DNA of 64,000 nucleotides from Niallia sp052318935 (lineage in GTDB: Bacteria; Bacillota; Bacilli; Bacillales; Cytobacillaceae). The first letter of the stretch is position 1. Each line of letters begins with the position of its first letter. The notes beneath the pieces were generated by a model. It ran no database searches. It was given only the letters and a program-made list of their open reading frames with translations, and had not been told where the DNA came from. Where the stretch lies: NCBI GenBank assembly GCA_052318935.1, contig JBQRKO010000023.1. One strand, given 5' to 3'. Below are positions 26,714-34,868 of the stretch, one piece after another. Position numbers and translations under genes: made by a program.

Positions 26714-28176
26714 GATTGTAACCTGCCATTTCTTTTATTTAATGCCTCTGCTAAACATTCCGCTACACCGGTTGCAATCAATTTTCCTAATAGCGTTATC
26801 GTTCCCGCAAACTCTATCTCTGTACCTTCTTGGGTTGCTGCTACTAACATACTGTCTGTTGACGTTCCCGTTGCAATCGTTTCCGTTATCGGGTCGACCA
26901 CTTGCAAATCACGAAGTACACTTGCTTTTGCTTCTGTTGCGGTCATAATACTTTGAATATATGCTTGGTCTGACAGCTTTCCATTAATAAAAATCCATAT
27001 ATTTATCGTACCTGGATTAAAGTAAGAGAAATGTTCCTTGCTTCTTGCCGCATCGACGGCATTACCAACACCTGCTGTGATCACAATAAAAACAGAAAAA
27101 TTATCTTCTTTATAAGTTCTATAAGCAACATCTTCTACATAAACAGCCGTCATCATGCTTACGGTTTTTTCAGGGATAAAATCATGTTTAAGCAAATAAT
27201 TTTTCATTTCTTGCTGATAATCATCACACTGATAATTTTTATTGACATGTCTATTTACAAAATGGGAGTACCAGCCTATTCCAGCACCTGTCACCCCTGA
27301 TGAAATCGTTTTTAACGATTTAGGAGATGCTAAAGCAACATGTTGTGATGAAAGCTGCAAATATTGTTCATCTATTATCACAGCGCTGCTACCTTCCATT
27401 TTTTCAGGAGAAAGGACGATTTGTGGTGCAGCAGTTTGTGGATGAGGCGTTCGTTTTACTTTTGTTTTGTATACCTTCTTAATAGCTGCTTCTTGGAGAA
27501 CCTCTGCTGGAATAGAATCTGCTTCGATTCTGCCATCATGAAGCAGCAAAAGACGATCACAATATAAACCTGCTAAATTCAAATCATGAAAAATACTAAT
27601 GATTGTTAATCCTTTTTCACGACTCCATTGCTTCAAATTATCCAACAACTCTTTTTGATAAGATAAATCAAGATGATTTGTCGGTTCATCCAATAATAAG
27701 ATTTCAGGCTCTTGAGCCAAGCTTTGCGCTAAATACACCCTTTGTCTTTCCCCGCCGGATAATGTTTGAATCGATGCATCCTGCAAATGGGCTACACCTG
27801 TTAATCCCATTGCCTCTTGCACGATTGCTTCATCTTCCTGGCTCCAAGACTGCAGCCAATTTCGCTGGTAGGCATATCTTCCAAGTGATACTATTTCTTT
27901 TACCTGATAGGAAAAAGACTCTTCTGCATGTTGGGAGAGAACTGCTACTACTTTCGCCAATTCTTTCTGTGTATAAGCTTCCATGCTTTTATGTTTTATG
28001 AAAATTTCGCCTTTTTCCCTTTTAAGTATTCCACTAATCAGCTTGAGCAGCGTTGTCTTGCCACTGCCATTTGGGCCTAATATGCCTAGAAGCTCTCCTT
28101 TTTTTACGGAAAAGGAAAGATTAGAAAAAATGGTCCGGCCAGAGTATTGAAAGGAGATATTATTTACTTTAAGCAT
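26710..28176 (-). CDS. Cobalamin importer ATPase fused to CbiZ adenosylcobinamide amidohydrolase
   Basis: A 488-residue two-domain protein. Residues 1-250 are a BtuD/FhuC-type ABC ATPase: Walker A GPNGSGKTT, Q-loop VLSQHAEE, signature LSGGERQR, Walker B ILLLDEPTNHLDLS and H-loop FHDLN. Residues about 285-488 are CbiZ, the amidohydrolase that removes the aminopropanol side chain from corrinoids to give cobyric acid (SGVTGAGIGWYSHFVNRHV, ITAGVGNAVDA). Import and remodelling are thus on one chain, feeding CbiB. It overlaps btuC by eight bases and cbiB by four. Confidence 0.95.
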   Translation of the reverse strand: MLKVNNISFQYSGRTIFSNLSFSVKKGELLGILGPNGSGKTTLLKLISGILKREKGEIFIKHKSMEAYTQKELAKVVAVLSQHAEESFSYQVKEIVSLGRYAYQRNWLQSWSQEDEAIVQEAMGLTGVAHLQDASIQTLSGGERQRVYLAQSLAQEPEILLLDEPTNHLDLSYQKELLDNLKQWSREKGLTIISIFHDLNLAGLYCDRLLLLHDGRIEADSIPAEVLQEAAIKKVYKTKVKRTPHPQTAAPQIVLSPEKMEGSSAVIIDEQYLQLSSQHVALASPKSLKTISSGVTGAGIGWYSHFVNRHVNKNYQCDDYQQEMKNYLLKHDFIPEKTVSMMTAVYVEDVAYRTYKEDNFSVFIVITAGVGNAVDAARSKEHFSYFNPGTINIWIFINGKLSDQAYIQSIMTATEAKASVLRDLQVVDPITETIATGTSTDSMLVAATQEGTEIEFAGTITLLGKLIATGVAECLAEALNKRNGRLQS

Positions 28177-29215
28177 TCTTTTTGCTCCTTCCTTTTCGAC
28201 GCTTTAATAATATCACCGCAAATATTGGTGCACCGATTAACGCCGTTATTACACCAATTGGCAGCTCTGTTGGAGAAATAATCGTTCTAGCAACTAAATC
28301 AGCTAGAATAAGGAAGCTGCTTCCTATTAGCATCGATAGTCCTAGCAAATATTTGTGATCCGGTCCGACTAATATTCTAACTACATGAGGTATTACTAAC
28401 CCAACAAACCCTATCGTTCCGGAAACAGCTACCGCTGCACCAGTTAAAATCGAGCCCGCCAGCAAAATAAGGATTTTTCTTGTTTGAACATTTACACCTA
28501 TATGCTGTGCCCGTTCTTCTCCAAAGGCTAGTGCATTTAATTCTTTTCCTTGCAGAAGCAATATACCTGATCCAATGATAAAAAACGGGAGAATAATTTT
28601 AATATAGACCCATCCTCTCATGGAAACACTGCCAAGAAGCCAGCCAATGATTTGTCTTAATTCATCTCCAGTTAAAGCAATCATTAAAGAAATAAACGCA
28701 CTTAAAAAAGAACTGAAAATAACTCCTGTAAGGATAATCGTTTCCACTCGCATCATTTTGTCCATTTTTTGAGCAAAAAGCAGCACACAAAAAATGGTAA
28801 CAAAGGAACAAAGGATACTTAATAAAGGAAGCGTAAAGCTCCCAATAAACGGGATGCTTACTTGAAAAAACAAGGTGATAACAGCTCCTACAGATGCACC
28901 TGACGAAACCCCAAGCGTATATGGATCCGCGAGTGGATTCCTTAACAATCCTTGAAATGCAGCACCTGCTATGGAAAGACATGCACCAACGAGCCCTGCA
29001 AGAAGCACACGAGGCAAGCGAATATTTTGAACAATATTAACATACATTGGATCTATATGAGTTAGAAAATCTCCAGGAAGGATCATACTAACAAGTATTT
29101 TTATTACGTCTATAACAGGAATGGACACTGTTCCAACCGATATGGCTATAATAATAGAAAAGAAGAGAAAAAAAGCGGCATATAAATAAGCCGCTCCTTT
29201 TTTATTTAAATACAT
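28169..29215 (-). CDS. btuC: Cobalamin/cobinamide ABC transporter permease BtuC
   Basis: A 348-residue FecCD/BtuC family permease with about ten membrane helices. Family motifs: RLPRVLLAGLVGACLSIAGA, FQGLLRNPLADPYTLGVSSGA, and near the C-terminus GTIGFVGLVIPHVVRILVG. The ATG at 29215 overlaps btuF by 14 bases; an in-frame TTG at 29236 is an alternative. The solute-binding and ATPase partners are the flanking genes. Confidence 0.92.
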   Translation of the reverse strand: MYLNKKGAAYLYAAFFLFFSIIIAISVGTVSIPVIDVIKILVSMILPGDFLTHIDPMYVNIVQNIRLPRVLLAGLVGACLSIAGAAFQGLLRNPLADPYTLGVSSGASVGAVITLFFQVSIPFIGSFTLPLLSILCSFVTIFCVLLFAQKMDKMMRVETIILTGVIFSSFLSAFISLMIALTGDELRQIIGWLLGSVSMRGWVYIKIILPFFIIGSGILLLQGKELNALAFGEERAQHIGVNVQTRKILILLAGSILTGAAVAVSGTIGFVGLVIPHVVRILVGPDHKYLLGLSMLIGSSFLILADLVARTIISPTELPIGVITALIGAPIFAVILLKRRKGRSKKNA

Positions 29216-30161
29216 CTGGATATACTGCTTTTGCAAATTCTTCTACCCCTTTTACTAAGCGAGGACCAGAACGAGTAACTGTATCAGAGTCTACATCTGC
29301 TACTGATTTATTCTTTACAGCAGTGATATCTTGCCAGCCCTTGCGTTTAGAGATTGTTTCAGCAGGATTTTCTGTTGCATAAATGCCATAAGTAGTAATA
29401 ATTACATCTGGATTTGCTTTGATGATTTCTTCTTGATCTACTTGAATCCAACCTTCTTCTGTTACAACATTTTTTGCATTAATTGTATCTAGCATTTCTT
29501 GCATAAATGTATTTTTTCCTGTTGTATAAATACTAGGTTCACCGCTAATTTCAATGTAAATAGATTTTTTATCCTTATCTGCAATTTTAGCTGCTTTATT
29601 TTTTATTTCAGCGATTTTATTTTTCATTTCTGCGATAACTTTTTCTGCTGCTTGTGTTTCTCCAGTAGCTTTCCCAATCATTGCAATACTATCATAAACA
29701 CCTTCAAAGTTTGCTGCATCATTTACAACGATGACATCAATGCCGGCATCACGCAATTGTTGTAATCCTTCTTTTGAATTATGTGCACCAGAAGCATGTG
29801 CTAATACAACATCTGGTTTTAAAGAAATAATTTTTTCGACATTAAAATTAGAATCTCCAATTTTTTCAATTTTCGCAGTTTCTGGCGGATAATTATCATA
29901 ATTAGAAACGCCAACCATCTCTTTTCCTAATCCTAAAGCGAAAGCAATTTCCGTGTTGCTTGGAATTAAAGAGACAATTTTTTCTGGCTTTTTATCTACT
30001 ACAACTTCTTCATCTAGTGCATCTTTAATGGTAACTGGAAAAGAAACTGCATCTGTTTTTTTAGTATCTGCTGCATTATCTCCCTTTTTTGTTTCTCCAC
30101 ATCCAGCAAGCACGCCGACAGCCAAAAGAAGTGCAAAAATATAAGTATAAAGCTTTTTCAT
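29202..30161 (-). CDS. btuF: Corrinoid-binding lipoprotein BtuF
   Basis: A 319-residue extracellular binding protein. Signal peptide with lipobox VLAGC (cysteine about residue 21), then a PF01497 periplasmic-binding domain: VVDKKPEKIVSLIPSNTE, GVSNYDNYPPE, KPDVVLAHA and, near the end, SGPRLVKGVEEFAKAV. It captures corrinoids outside the cell for BtuC. It is the first gene after the B12 riboswitch and would be the one most directly controlled by it. Confidence 0.94.
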   Translation of the reverse strand: MKKLYTYIFALLLAVGVLAGCGETKKGDNAADTKKTDAVSFPVTIKDALDEEVVVDKKPEKIVSLIPSNTEIAFALGLGKEMVGVSNYDNYPPETAKIEKIGDSNFNVEKIISLKPDVVLAHASGAHNSKEGLQQLRDAGIDVIVVNDAANFEGVYDSIAMIGKATGETQAAEKVIAEMKNKIAEIKNKAAKIADKDKKSIYIEISGEPSIYTTGKNTFMQEMLDTINAKNVVTEEGWIQVDQEEIIKANPDVIITTYGIYATENPAETISKRKGWQDITAVKNKSVADVDSDTVTRSGPRLVKGVEEFAKAVYPDVFK

Positions 30162-30194
30162 TCATCTTCCATCCTTTTCAAATAATAATTGATA

Positions 30195-30368
30195 GGCTCT
30201 GTTAAATTTCAGTGTTGATTTATAATGGTCAGGAAATTCACTCGCTTTCCGCGGACGAACTAGCAAGCCTCCTCACTCGTACCTAACTGCGGGGTCTTGC
30301 CAGCCCGTTTTTCCGCAGGAGTCTCGCAAATTTCCTTCCAAAATCAACATTATTCGTTTAACACAGCC
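30195..30368. mobile_element. Family B element, 174 bp
   Basis: Ends GGCTCTGTTAAA and TTTAACACAGCC are a near-perfect inverted repeat. Flanks AATTGATA and AGTTGATA are an 8-bp duplication with one change. It lies in the btuF leader. Confidence 0.8.
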
Positions 30369-30382
30369 AGTTGATAAATAAA

Positions 30383-30593
30383 GACTGTTTTCTAAAAGTT
30401 TGTTGTTTTTGAATAAAATAATAAACATGGTTGAAGTACTGAGCAGTCTGAATACACGTAGACTCCTGCGGGAAAAGCGAGAAAGACGAGACCCCACAGG
30501 AGCGTAGCGACGAGGAGGCTCGGCACTCGTCCGCGGAAAGCGAAGTGTATTCAGGCTGCGGGTTAAATAACAACAATCTATACGAAAACAGCC
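30383..30593 (-). mobile_element. Family A element, copy A3
   Basis: Ends GACTGTTTTCT and CGAAAACAGCC, in reverse orientation to A1. No clear target duplication. It lies between the riboswitch terminator and the family B element in the btuF leader. Confidence 0.8.
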
Positions 30594-30599
30594 AACAAC

Positions 30600-30634
30600 A
30601 AAAAACATCTCTACAGACTAAATAGAGATGTTGA
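30600..30634 (-). terminator. Riboswitch-controlled terminator
   Basis: Minus strand: CATCTCTA, loop, TAGAGATG, then TTTTTT. It lies downstream of the cobalamin aptamer and upstream of btuF, so it is the likely off-switch of the operon. Confidence 0.85.
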
Positions 30635-30699
30635 GATAACTTTAAATGGATTCAAAGCATACTCCACACCTTCCTATCCTCGTAGGTTTTACAGGTGTA

Positions 30700-30870
30700 T
30701 AGAAAATGGCAGGTCTCCTGACTTATGATTTTTGCTCCCTGAACCTTCCCGTATCATACAGTGGTTATCTCAGTTCACAATCATTTACAGTGGCGGGACC
30801 GTGTTGGAATTTCACCAACTTCCCTTTTAAGTCTCTCATTAGATGGATTTTTCATACGGTTACATCAGTT
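30700..30870 (-). promoter_or_regulatory. Cobalamin (B12) riboswitch
   Basis: The minus strand carries the B12 box AGTCAGGAGACCTGCC (30708-30723) and the upstream conserved core GGGAAG...GGTGAAATTCC...GGTCCCGCCACTGT. Together they are diagnostic of the cobalamin aptamer. Between the aptamer and the terminator an ACACCT/AGGTGT pairing could form the alternative structure. Adenosylcobalamin binding is expected to end transcription before btuF. Confidence 0.96.
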
Positions 30871-30993
30871 TACATACTGCCCTAAATAATTGATGTATGT
30901 CCATTTCAATATCCTCTCTAATAAAGACACCAATTTTCTAACTATTTCATTTTTCATCACGTTTGATTATACACTAAACAACACGAAATTTGT

Positions 30994-31731
30994 CTAGTTA
31001 TCATAAATGTTTTTCGAGATAACAGGAACAGCACTATTTAATGCAATATCTTGTGTCGAGAGTTTACAGTTGTAGCCGATCAACATTACCCCTGCATTCT
31101 CTGCTTCTATTAAAGCCTCCGCAAATTTTTTATCAATGTGAGGAGCAGATGTTATTCTTTCTACATCTTCTCGTTGGGCTATAAATAAAATCGCTGTATG
31201 AATGTTCTCTTCTTGTGCTATCTTTGTTATTTCTTTCACGTGCTTCGTACCTCTTGCGGTAATTGCATCTGGAAACATTCCAATCCCATTTTCCGCCAAA
31301 GTTACACTTTTGACCTCAAGAAGCAGAGATGTACCGTTATAATGCTCCAATAAAAAATCCCAGCGTGAATGTCCATATGTGTATTCGGACTTTATCCATT
31401 TATAATCAATTAGCTCTGGAATAATGGATTGTTTCACCATTTTATCAACAAGCATATTTGGAAACGTAGTATTAATGGAAACCAGTCCTTCTTTTGCCTC
31501 GACTAAAACTGCTGTCCACTTTGTTTTGCGGTTTGGATTTGTACTTGGTAATACGTAAATTCCAACCCCTTCTATTAATAACTCCTTTAATCTCCCTGGA
31601 TCGGCTAAATGCACCACTTCTACTGAATGAGTAGTTTGTGAATAACAATGCAAAATAAAACGATTCGGTCTACTGATAAATGTCATTCTTGTCAAAGGGC
31701 TTGGAAATTTAACTGAAACGCTTTTTTTCAT
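30994..31731 (-). CDS. sfsA: SfsA family DNA/RNA nuclease-like protein
   Basis: A 245-residue SfsA protein. Signature regions: RMTFISRPNRFILHC, HLADPGRLKELL, YTYGHSRWDFLL, LLLEVKSVTLAENG with the nuclease-like ExK, FPDAITARGTKHV. E. coli SfsA was named for sugar fermentation stimulation; the fold suggests a nuclease. ATG 31731 follows GGTGAG; ATG 31743 lies two bases after the previous stop and lacks a ribosome site. It forms a two-gene unit with the upstream gene. Confidence 0.9.
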   Translation of the reverse strand: MKKSVSVKFPSPLTRMTFISRPNRFILHCYSQTTHSVEVVHLADPGRLKELLIEGVGIYVLPSTNPNRKTKWTAVLVEAKEGLVSINTTFPNMLVDKMVKQSIIPELIDYKWIKSEYTYGHSRWDFLLEHYNGTSLLLEVKSVTLAENGIGMFPDAITARGTKHVKEITKIAQEENIHTAILFIAQREDVERITSAPHIDKKFAEALIEAENAGVMLIGYNCKLSTQDIALNSAVPVISKNIYDN

Positions 31732-31744
31732 TAAGCTCACCATA

Positions 31745-32518
31745 CTAAAGAATATCTACTTGCCATTCTTTTGTTTTTTTATCAAAAATAAGTTTTGCAT
31801 CACAAGCTTGTGTGCTCTTTTTTTCATAATCTTCATACATGCTATCCATGTTAGAAAAATCTTCAATCACCCAAATTGGAATTTCAAGACGAAAACGATT
31901 TTGCACTGTTTTCTGTATAGAAAGAACCATCCCTTCTTTCATTAAATCTTTCAATATGGTGATTGTTTGTTTATCTATTGGTGGATAGGTTCTTTTTTTC
32001 CTTATTCCAAACAATGTTTTCTCTAATTTCAAATGGGATAATTTGCTTGTTATCACTTCACAGAACAAATAGTAAAACACATCTAATTTTTTATAGTATG
32101 TTTTATTAAACCATCCATCATCATGGGCTAAATAAACAAACTGATTGTTTAGCTGCTGATAAAACGGTGCTTTTAAATGATCTTTTATATGCCCAAGATA
32201 AAGAAGCTCCGCAATGGTCTGCCCTTCTAATATATCCAAAACCTCTGTTTCTTCAAAATCTATCCAAGAAAAATCGCCGTAGCCGTACACATCATCTTTT
32301 ACTAACTTTGAAAGTTTATGTTTTGGAACATATTCAAGCATCGTATGAGAATGAAACTCTCCTTCCTCGAACTGATGCTTTAATAATAATATTGAAGGAA
32401 TCGATTCCCCTAAAAACTGATAAAACTCGTGAAATTCAATTCCATAGGAAAGAACAAAACGATCCTTTTCATGTAAATGAATATAAATAACATCACGAAT
32501 ATCATGATTTTTTTTCAT
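31745..32518 (-). CDS. Conserved hypothetical protein
   Basis: A 257-residue soluble protein I do not recognise. It has no signal peptide or membrane helix. It is rich in aromatic residues, with a stretch of acidic and aromatic residues around YGYGDFSWIDFEE and a basic segment RKKRTYPP followed by a helical stretch that could be a winged helix. ATG 32518 has GGGGGG six bases upstream; the longer frame runs into a family C repeat and was not used. It ends just before sfsA and is probably co-transcribed with it. Confidence 0.75.
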   Translation of the reverse strand: MKKNHDIRDVIYIHLHEKDRFVLSYGIEFHEFYQFLGESIPSILLLKHQFEEGEFHSHTMLEYVPKHKLSKLVKDDVYGYGDFSWIDFEETEVLDILEGQTIAELLYLGHIKDHLKAPFYQQLNNQFVYLAHDDGWFNKTYYKKLDVFYYLFCEVITSKLSHLKLEKTLFGIRKKRTYPPIDKQTITILKDLMKEGMVLSIQKTVQNRFRLEIPIWVIEDFSNMDSMYEDYEKKSTQACDAKLIFDKKTKEWQVDIL

Positions 32519-32643
32519 AAAGTACCCCCCAACCTTTATAGCAAGTGATAAGAAAAGCGGAAGCGCCTCAACATCAACACTCATACATCCTGCATGCACT
32601 TCGCAGTTAGACACTAGTCTAAACTTCATTCTTTCTTAACTTT

Positions 32644-32716
32644 GGCTCTGTTAAACTTGTCTGTTGATTGCAGCGAGAGGCATTCGCTTCAATCAACAAT
32701 TAGCTTTAACACAGCC
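32644..32716. mobile_element. Miniature family B element, 73 bp
   Basis: Ends GGCTCTGTTAAAC and TTTAACACAGCC with most of the core lost, leaving TGTTGATTG/CAATCAACA arms. Flanked by a 7-bp duplication TAACTTT. Confidence 0.7.
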
Positions 32717-33047
32717 TAACTTTAAAAAGTAGTCTCTTCTTTCTTGATTCCATGTAGGCTTATTTCTTATACGCTTCATAGTATTGACGATACTTCAAAA
32801 AACAGGAGGATTAAGGGAGCCTTCCCTAGTTATTTTTTGAAGCATCCTCTCAATAAGCCGAAAATTTTCCTACTATGATACATAGTATAAGAAGGACATT
32901 TGTTCTCCATCTTAGTTTATCAAAAAGAGAAGAAAATAACTTATTACAAATTTGTTTCAAAAGTAATATTTATTTTACAAATTAAAAAGAACAAAACACC
33001 ATGTATCGAACATGTCGTTCTGTTCTTTTTTGCAAACAGCATGATAT
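32717..33047. other. Intergenic region without a gene
   Basis: AT-rich. It contains an imperfect hairpin (TTCAAAAAACAGGAGGATTAAG...TTTTTTGAAGCATCCTC, about 32795-32850) and a short hairpin GAACAAAACACC...GTTCTGTTC near 32990. No coding frame with a ribosome site. Confidence 0.5.
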
Positions 33048-33055
33048 TAAATATT

Positions 33056-33261
33056 GGCTGTTTTCTCAAAATTTGTTGTTTTTCAAATGAAAAAATGGAG
33101 ATGAAGTACTCAGCAGACTTAATACACGTAGACTCCTGTGGGAATGCGAGAAAGACGAGACCCCACAGGAGCGTATGCGACGAGGAGGCTCGACGCTCGC
33201 TAAACGGACGAAGTGTATTCAGGCTGCGCGTTTAAAAGCAACAATCTTTACGAAAACAGTC
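33056..33261 (-). mobile_element. Family A element, copy A4
   Basis: 206 bp, ends GGCTGTTTTCTC and CGAAAACAGTC. Exact 8-bp duplications TAAATATT (33048-33055 and 33262-33269). Its last base forms part of the stop codon of the deaminase gene. Confidence 0.88.
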
Positions 33262-34592
33262 TAAATATTTGTCCGTTTTAATAGCCTTTTAATACTTGTA
33301 TTAGATTCTCTTAACACAATTTCTTTATCTAATGTTTTCATGATTTTATTTTCCATCACAATTTTTCCATCAATAATTGTTGTTTCGACATCTGCACGTG
33401 TTGCGGAGTAGACAATTCTTGAAATAGGATCAACATCATAAGAAGGAAACGTATGAAAATTGTAAAGGTTTAATATCGCTAAATCTGCTCTTTTGCCCAC
33501 TTCAATACTGCCAATCTCCTTTTCCATGCCAACTGCTTTTGCTCCTCCAATTGTCGCCATACGAAATACGGTTCTCGCATCCATGGCAGTTGGTCCATGC
33601 AGCGGTTTTTGAATCAGTGCTGCCAATCTCATTTCATTAAACATATCTAAATTATTATTGCATGGTGCACCGTCCGCCCCTAAGCTGACAGAAGCATGAT
33701 CGCAAAGTAGATGATGCGTTTCTGCAATTCCAGAAGCAAGCTTTAAATTAGATCCAGGACAATGGCTGACATGAACGCCTTTTTCCTTTATGATTCTTTT
33801 TTCTTCTTCATTAAGCCAAATACAATGAGCCAAAATTAATCGATCGTTTGCTAAACCTAGATGATCCAAATAAACCACATTTCGCATGCCCGTTTCTTCT
33901 TCAACGATGTGGATTTCTCCCAAATTTTCAGAAGCATGTGTGTGCACTCTTACATTATAGTGATCCGAAAGGGTTTTAACTTCTTTTAATAATGTTTCCG
34001 TACAAGAAACAACAAATCTTGGCGAAAAAGCGTATTGTATTCTCCCATCGTCATACTGATGCCATTTCTCTAATAAATCCACACTTTGCTGAATGGACTC
34101 TGCTGTTTTTTCCTGAAGAGGCAATGGGACTTGGTCTCCTTTATCCATCATTACTTTCCCAGAAACTGCCCGAATTCCACTTTCTGCAATGGCTTGAAAA
34201 GCATAATCTGTATGATGAACGGTTTCCATATCGACGATTGTTGTCGTACCACTTTCGATCAGTTCCCCTATTCCTAACATGGCAGAATAATAAATCGACT
34301 CTTCATCATGAGCTGCTTCTAACGGCCATATTCGTTTGCGCAGCCAATCCATTAACTCCAAATCGTCAGCTTTCCCACGAAACAAGGTTTGACATAAATG
34401 AATATGTGTTTGTACAAAACCAGGAATGACGGTTTTATTTGTAGCATCAATTATCTTATCTGCCTCTGTTTCCTTCAGATTCTCCCCAATTTCCTTAATA
34501 ATATTGTTTTCAATTAATATATCTCCTGTTACTATTTCCTCCGATTGGTTCATCGTAACAATTTGCGCGTTTTTAATTAAAATATTCGTCAT
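33261..34592 (-). CDS. Amidohydrolase family deaminase under a guanine riboswitch
   Basis: A 443-residue metal-dependent amidohydrolase of the MTA/SAH/5'-deoxyadenosine deaminase and chlorohydrolase-like group. Metal ligands: HIHL after PGFVQT, HTHASE, AHC, and GADGAPCNNN. Such enzymes deaminate purine ring systems. A guanine-type riboswitch lies directly upstream, so the substrate is probably a guanine-related or nucleoside purine. GGGGGAG supports the ATG at 34592. The stop TAG is completed by element A4; before insertion it would have been TAA. Confidence 0.88.
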   Translation of the reverse strand: MTNILIKNAQIVTMNQSEEIVTGDILIENNIIKEIGENLKETEADKIIDATNKTVIPGFVQTHIHLCQTLFRGKADDLELMDWLRKRIWPLEAAHDEESIYYSAMLGIGELIESGTTTIVDMETVHHTDYAFQAIAESGIRAVSGKVMMDKGDQVPLPLQEKTAESIQQSVDLLEKWHQYDDGRIQYAFSPRFVVSCTETLLKEVKTLSDHYNVRVHTHASENLGEIHIVEEETGMRNVVYLDHLGLANDRLILAHCIWLNEEEKRIIKEKGVHVSHCPGSNLKLASGIAETHHLLCDHASVSLGADGAPCNNNLDMFNEMRLAALIQKPLHGPTAMDARTVFRMATIGGAKAVGMEKEIGSIEVGKRADLAILNLYNFHTFPSYDVDPISRIVYSATRADVETTIIDGKIVMENKIMKTLDKEIVLRESNTSIKRLLKRTNI

Positions 34593-34622
34593 ATTGCTCC
34601 CCCTTTTGCATGTTCTTTCCCA

Positions 34623-34674
34623 CAAAAAAAGCCACGAAAAAAACATGCATTATCCATGCACATTTTTTTCGTAG
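34623..34674 (-). terminator. Terminator of the guanine riboswitch
   Basis: Minus strand: GCTACGAAAAAAATGTGCAT pairs with ATGCATGTTTTTTTCGTGGC, then TTTTTTT. The 5' side reuses the CTACGAA strand of aptamer stem P1, so the two structures exclude each other. Confidence 0.85.
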
Positions 34675-34732
34675 CTAGAAATTTACGGTTTCTAAGTAGA
34701 GACCCTTAAACCAATTTTTAAGGATATACGAA
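34668..34732 (-). promoter_or_regulatory. Purine riboswitch, guanine type
   Basis: Minus strand: P1 TTCGTATA/TACGAA, P2 hairpin TCCTTAAAAATTGG-TTTAAGGG, core GTCTCTAC, P3 loop CCGTAAA and 3' core GCTACG. The pattern matches xpt-class aptamers. The base aligned to specificity position 74 is C, indicating guanine or hypoxanthine rather than adenine. The preceding base is G where A is usual. Confidence 0.9.
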
Positions 34733-34868
34733 TTAGTTATATACGGTATACATTTATTTTAATGTAATTACAAAAAGCTTCAACAATATTGTCAGAAAAT
34801 ATTACAAAGTATTTTTCCAGAAACTTTTTACAACCGTACTAATCAGTAAATTTATCCATGTCCTTCTG

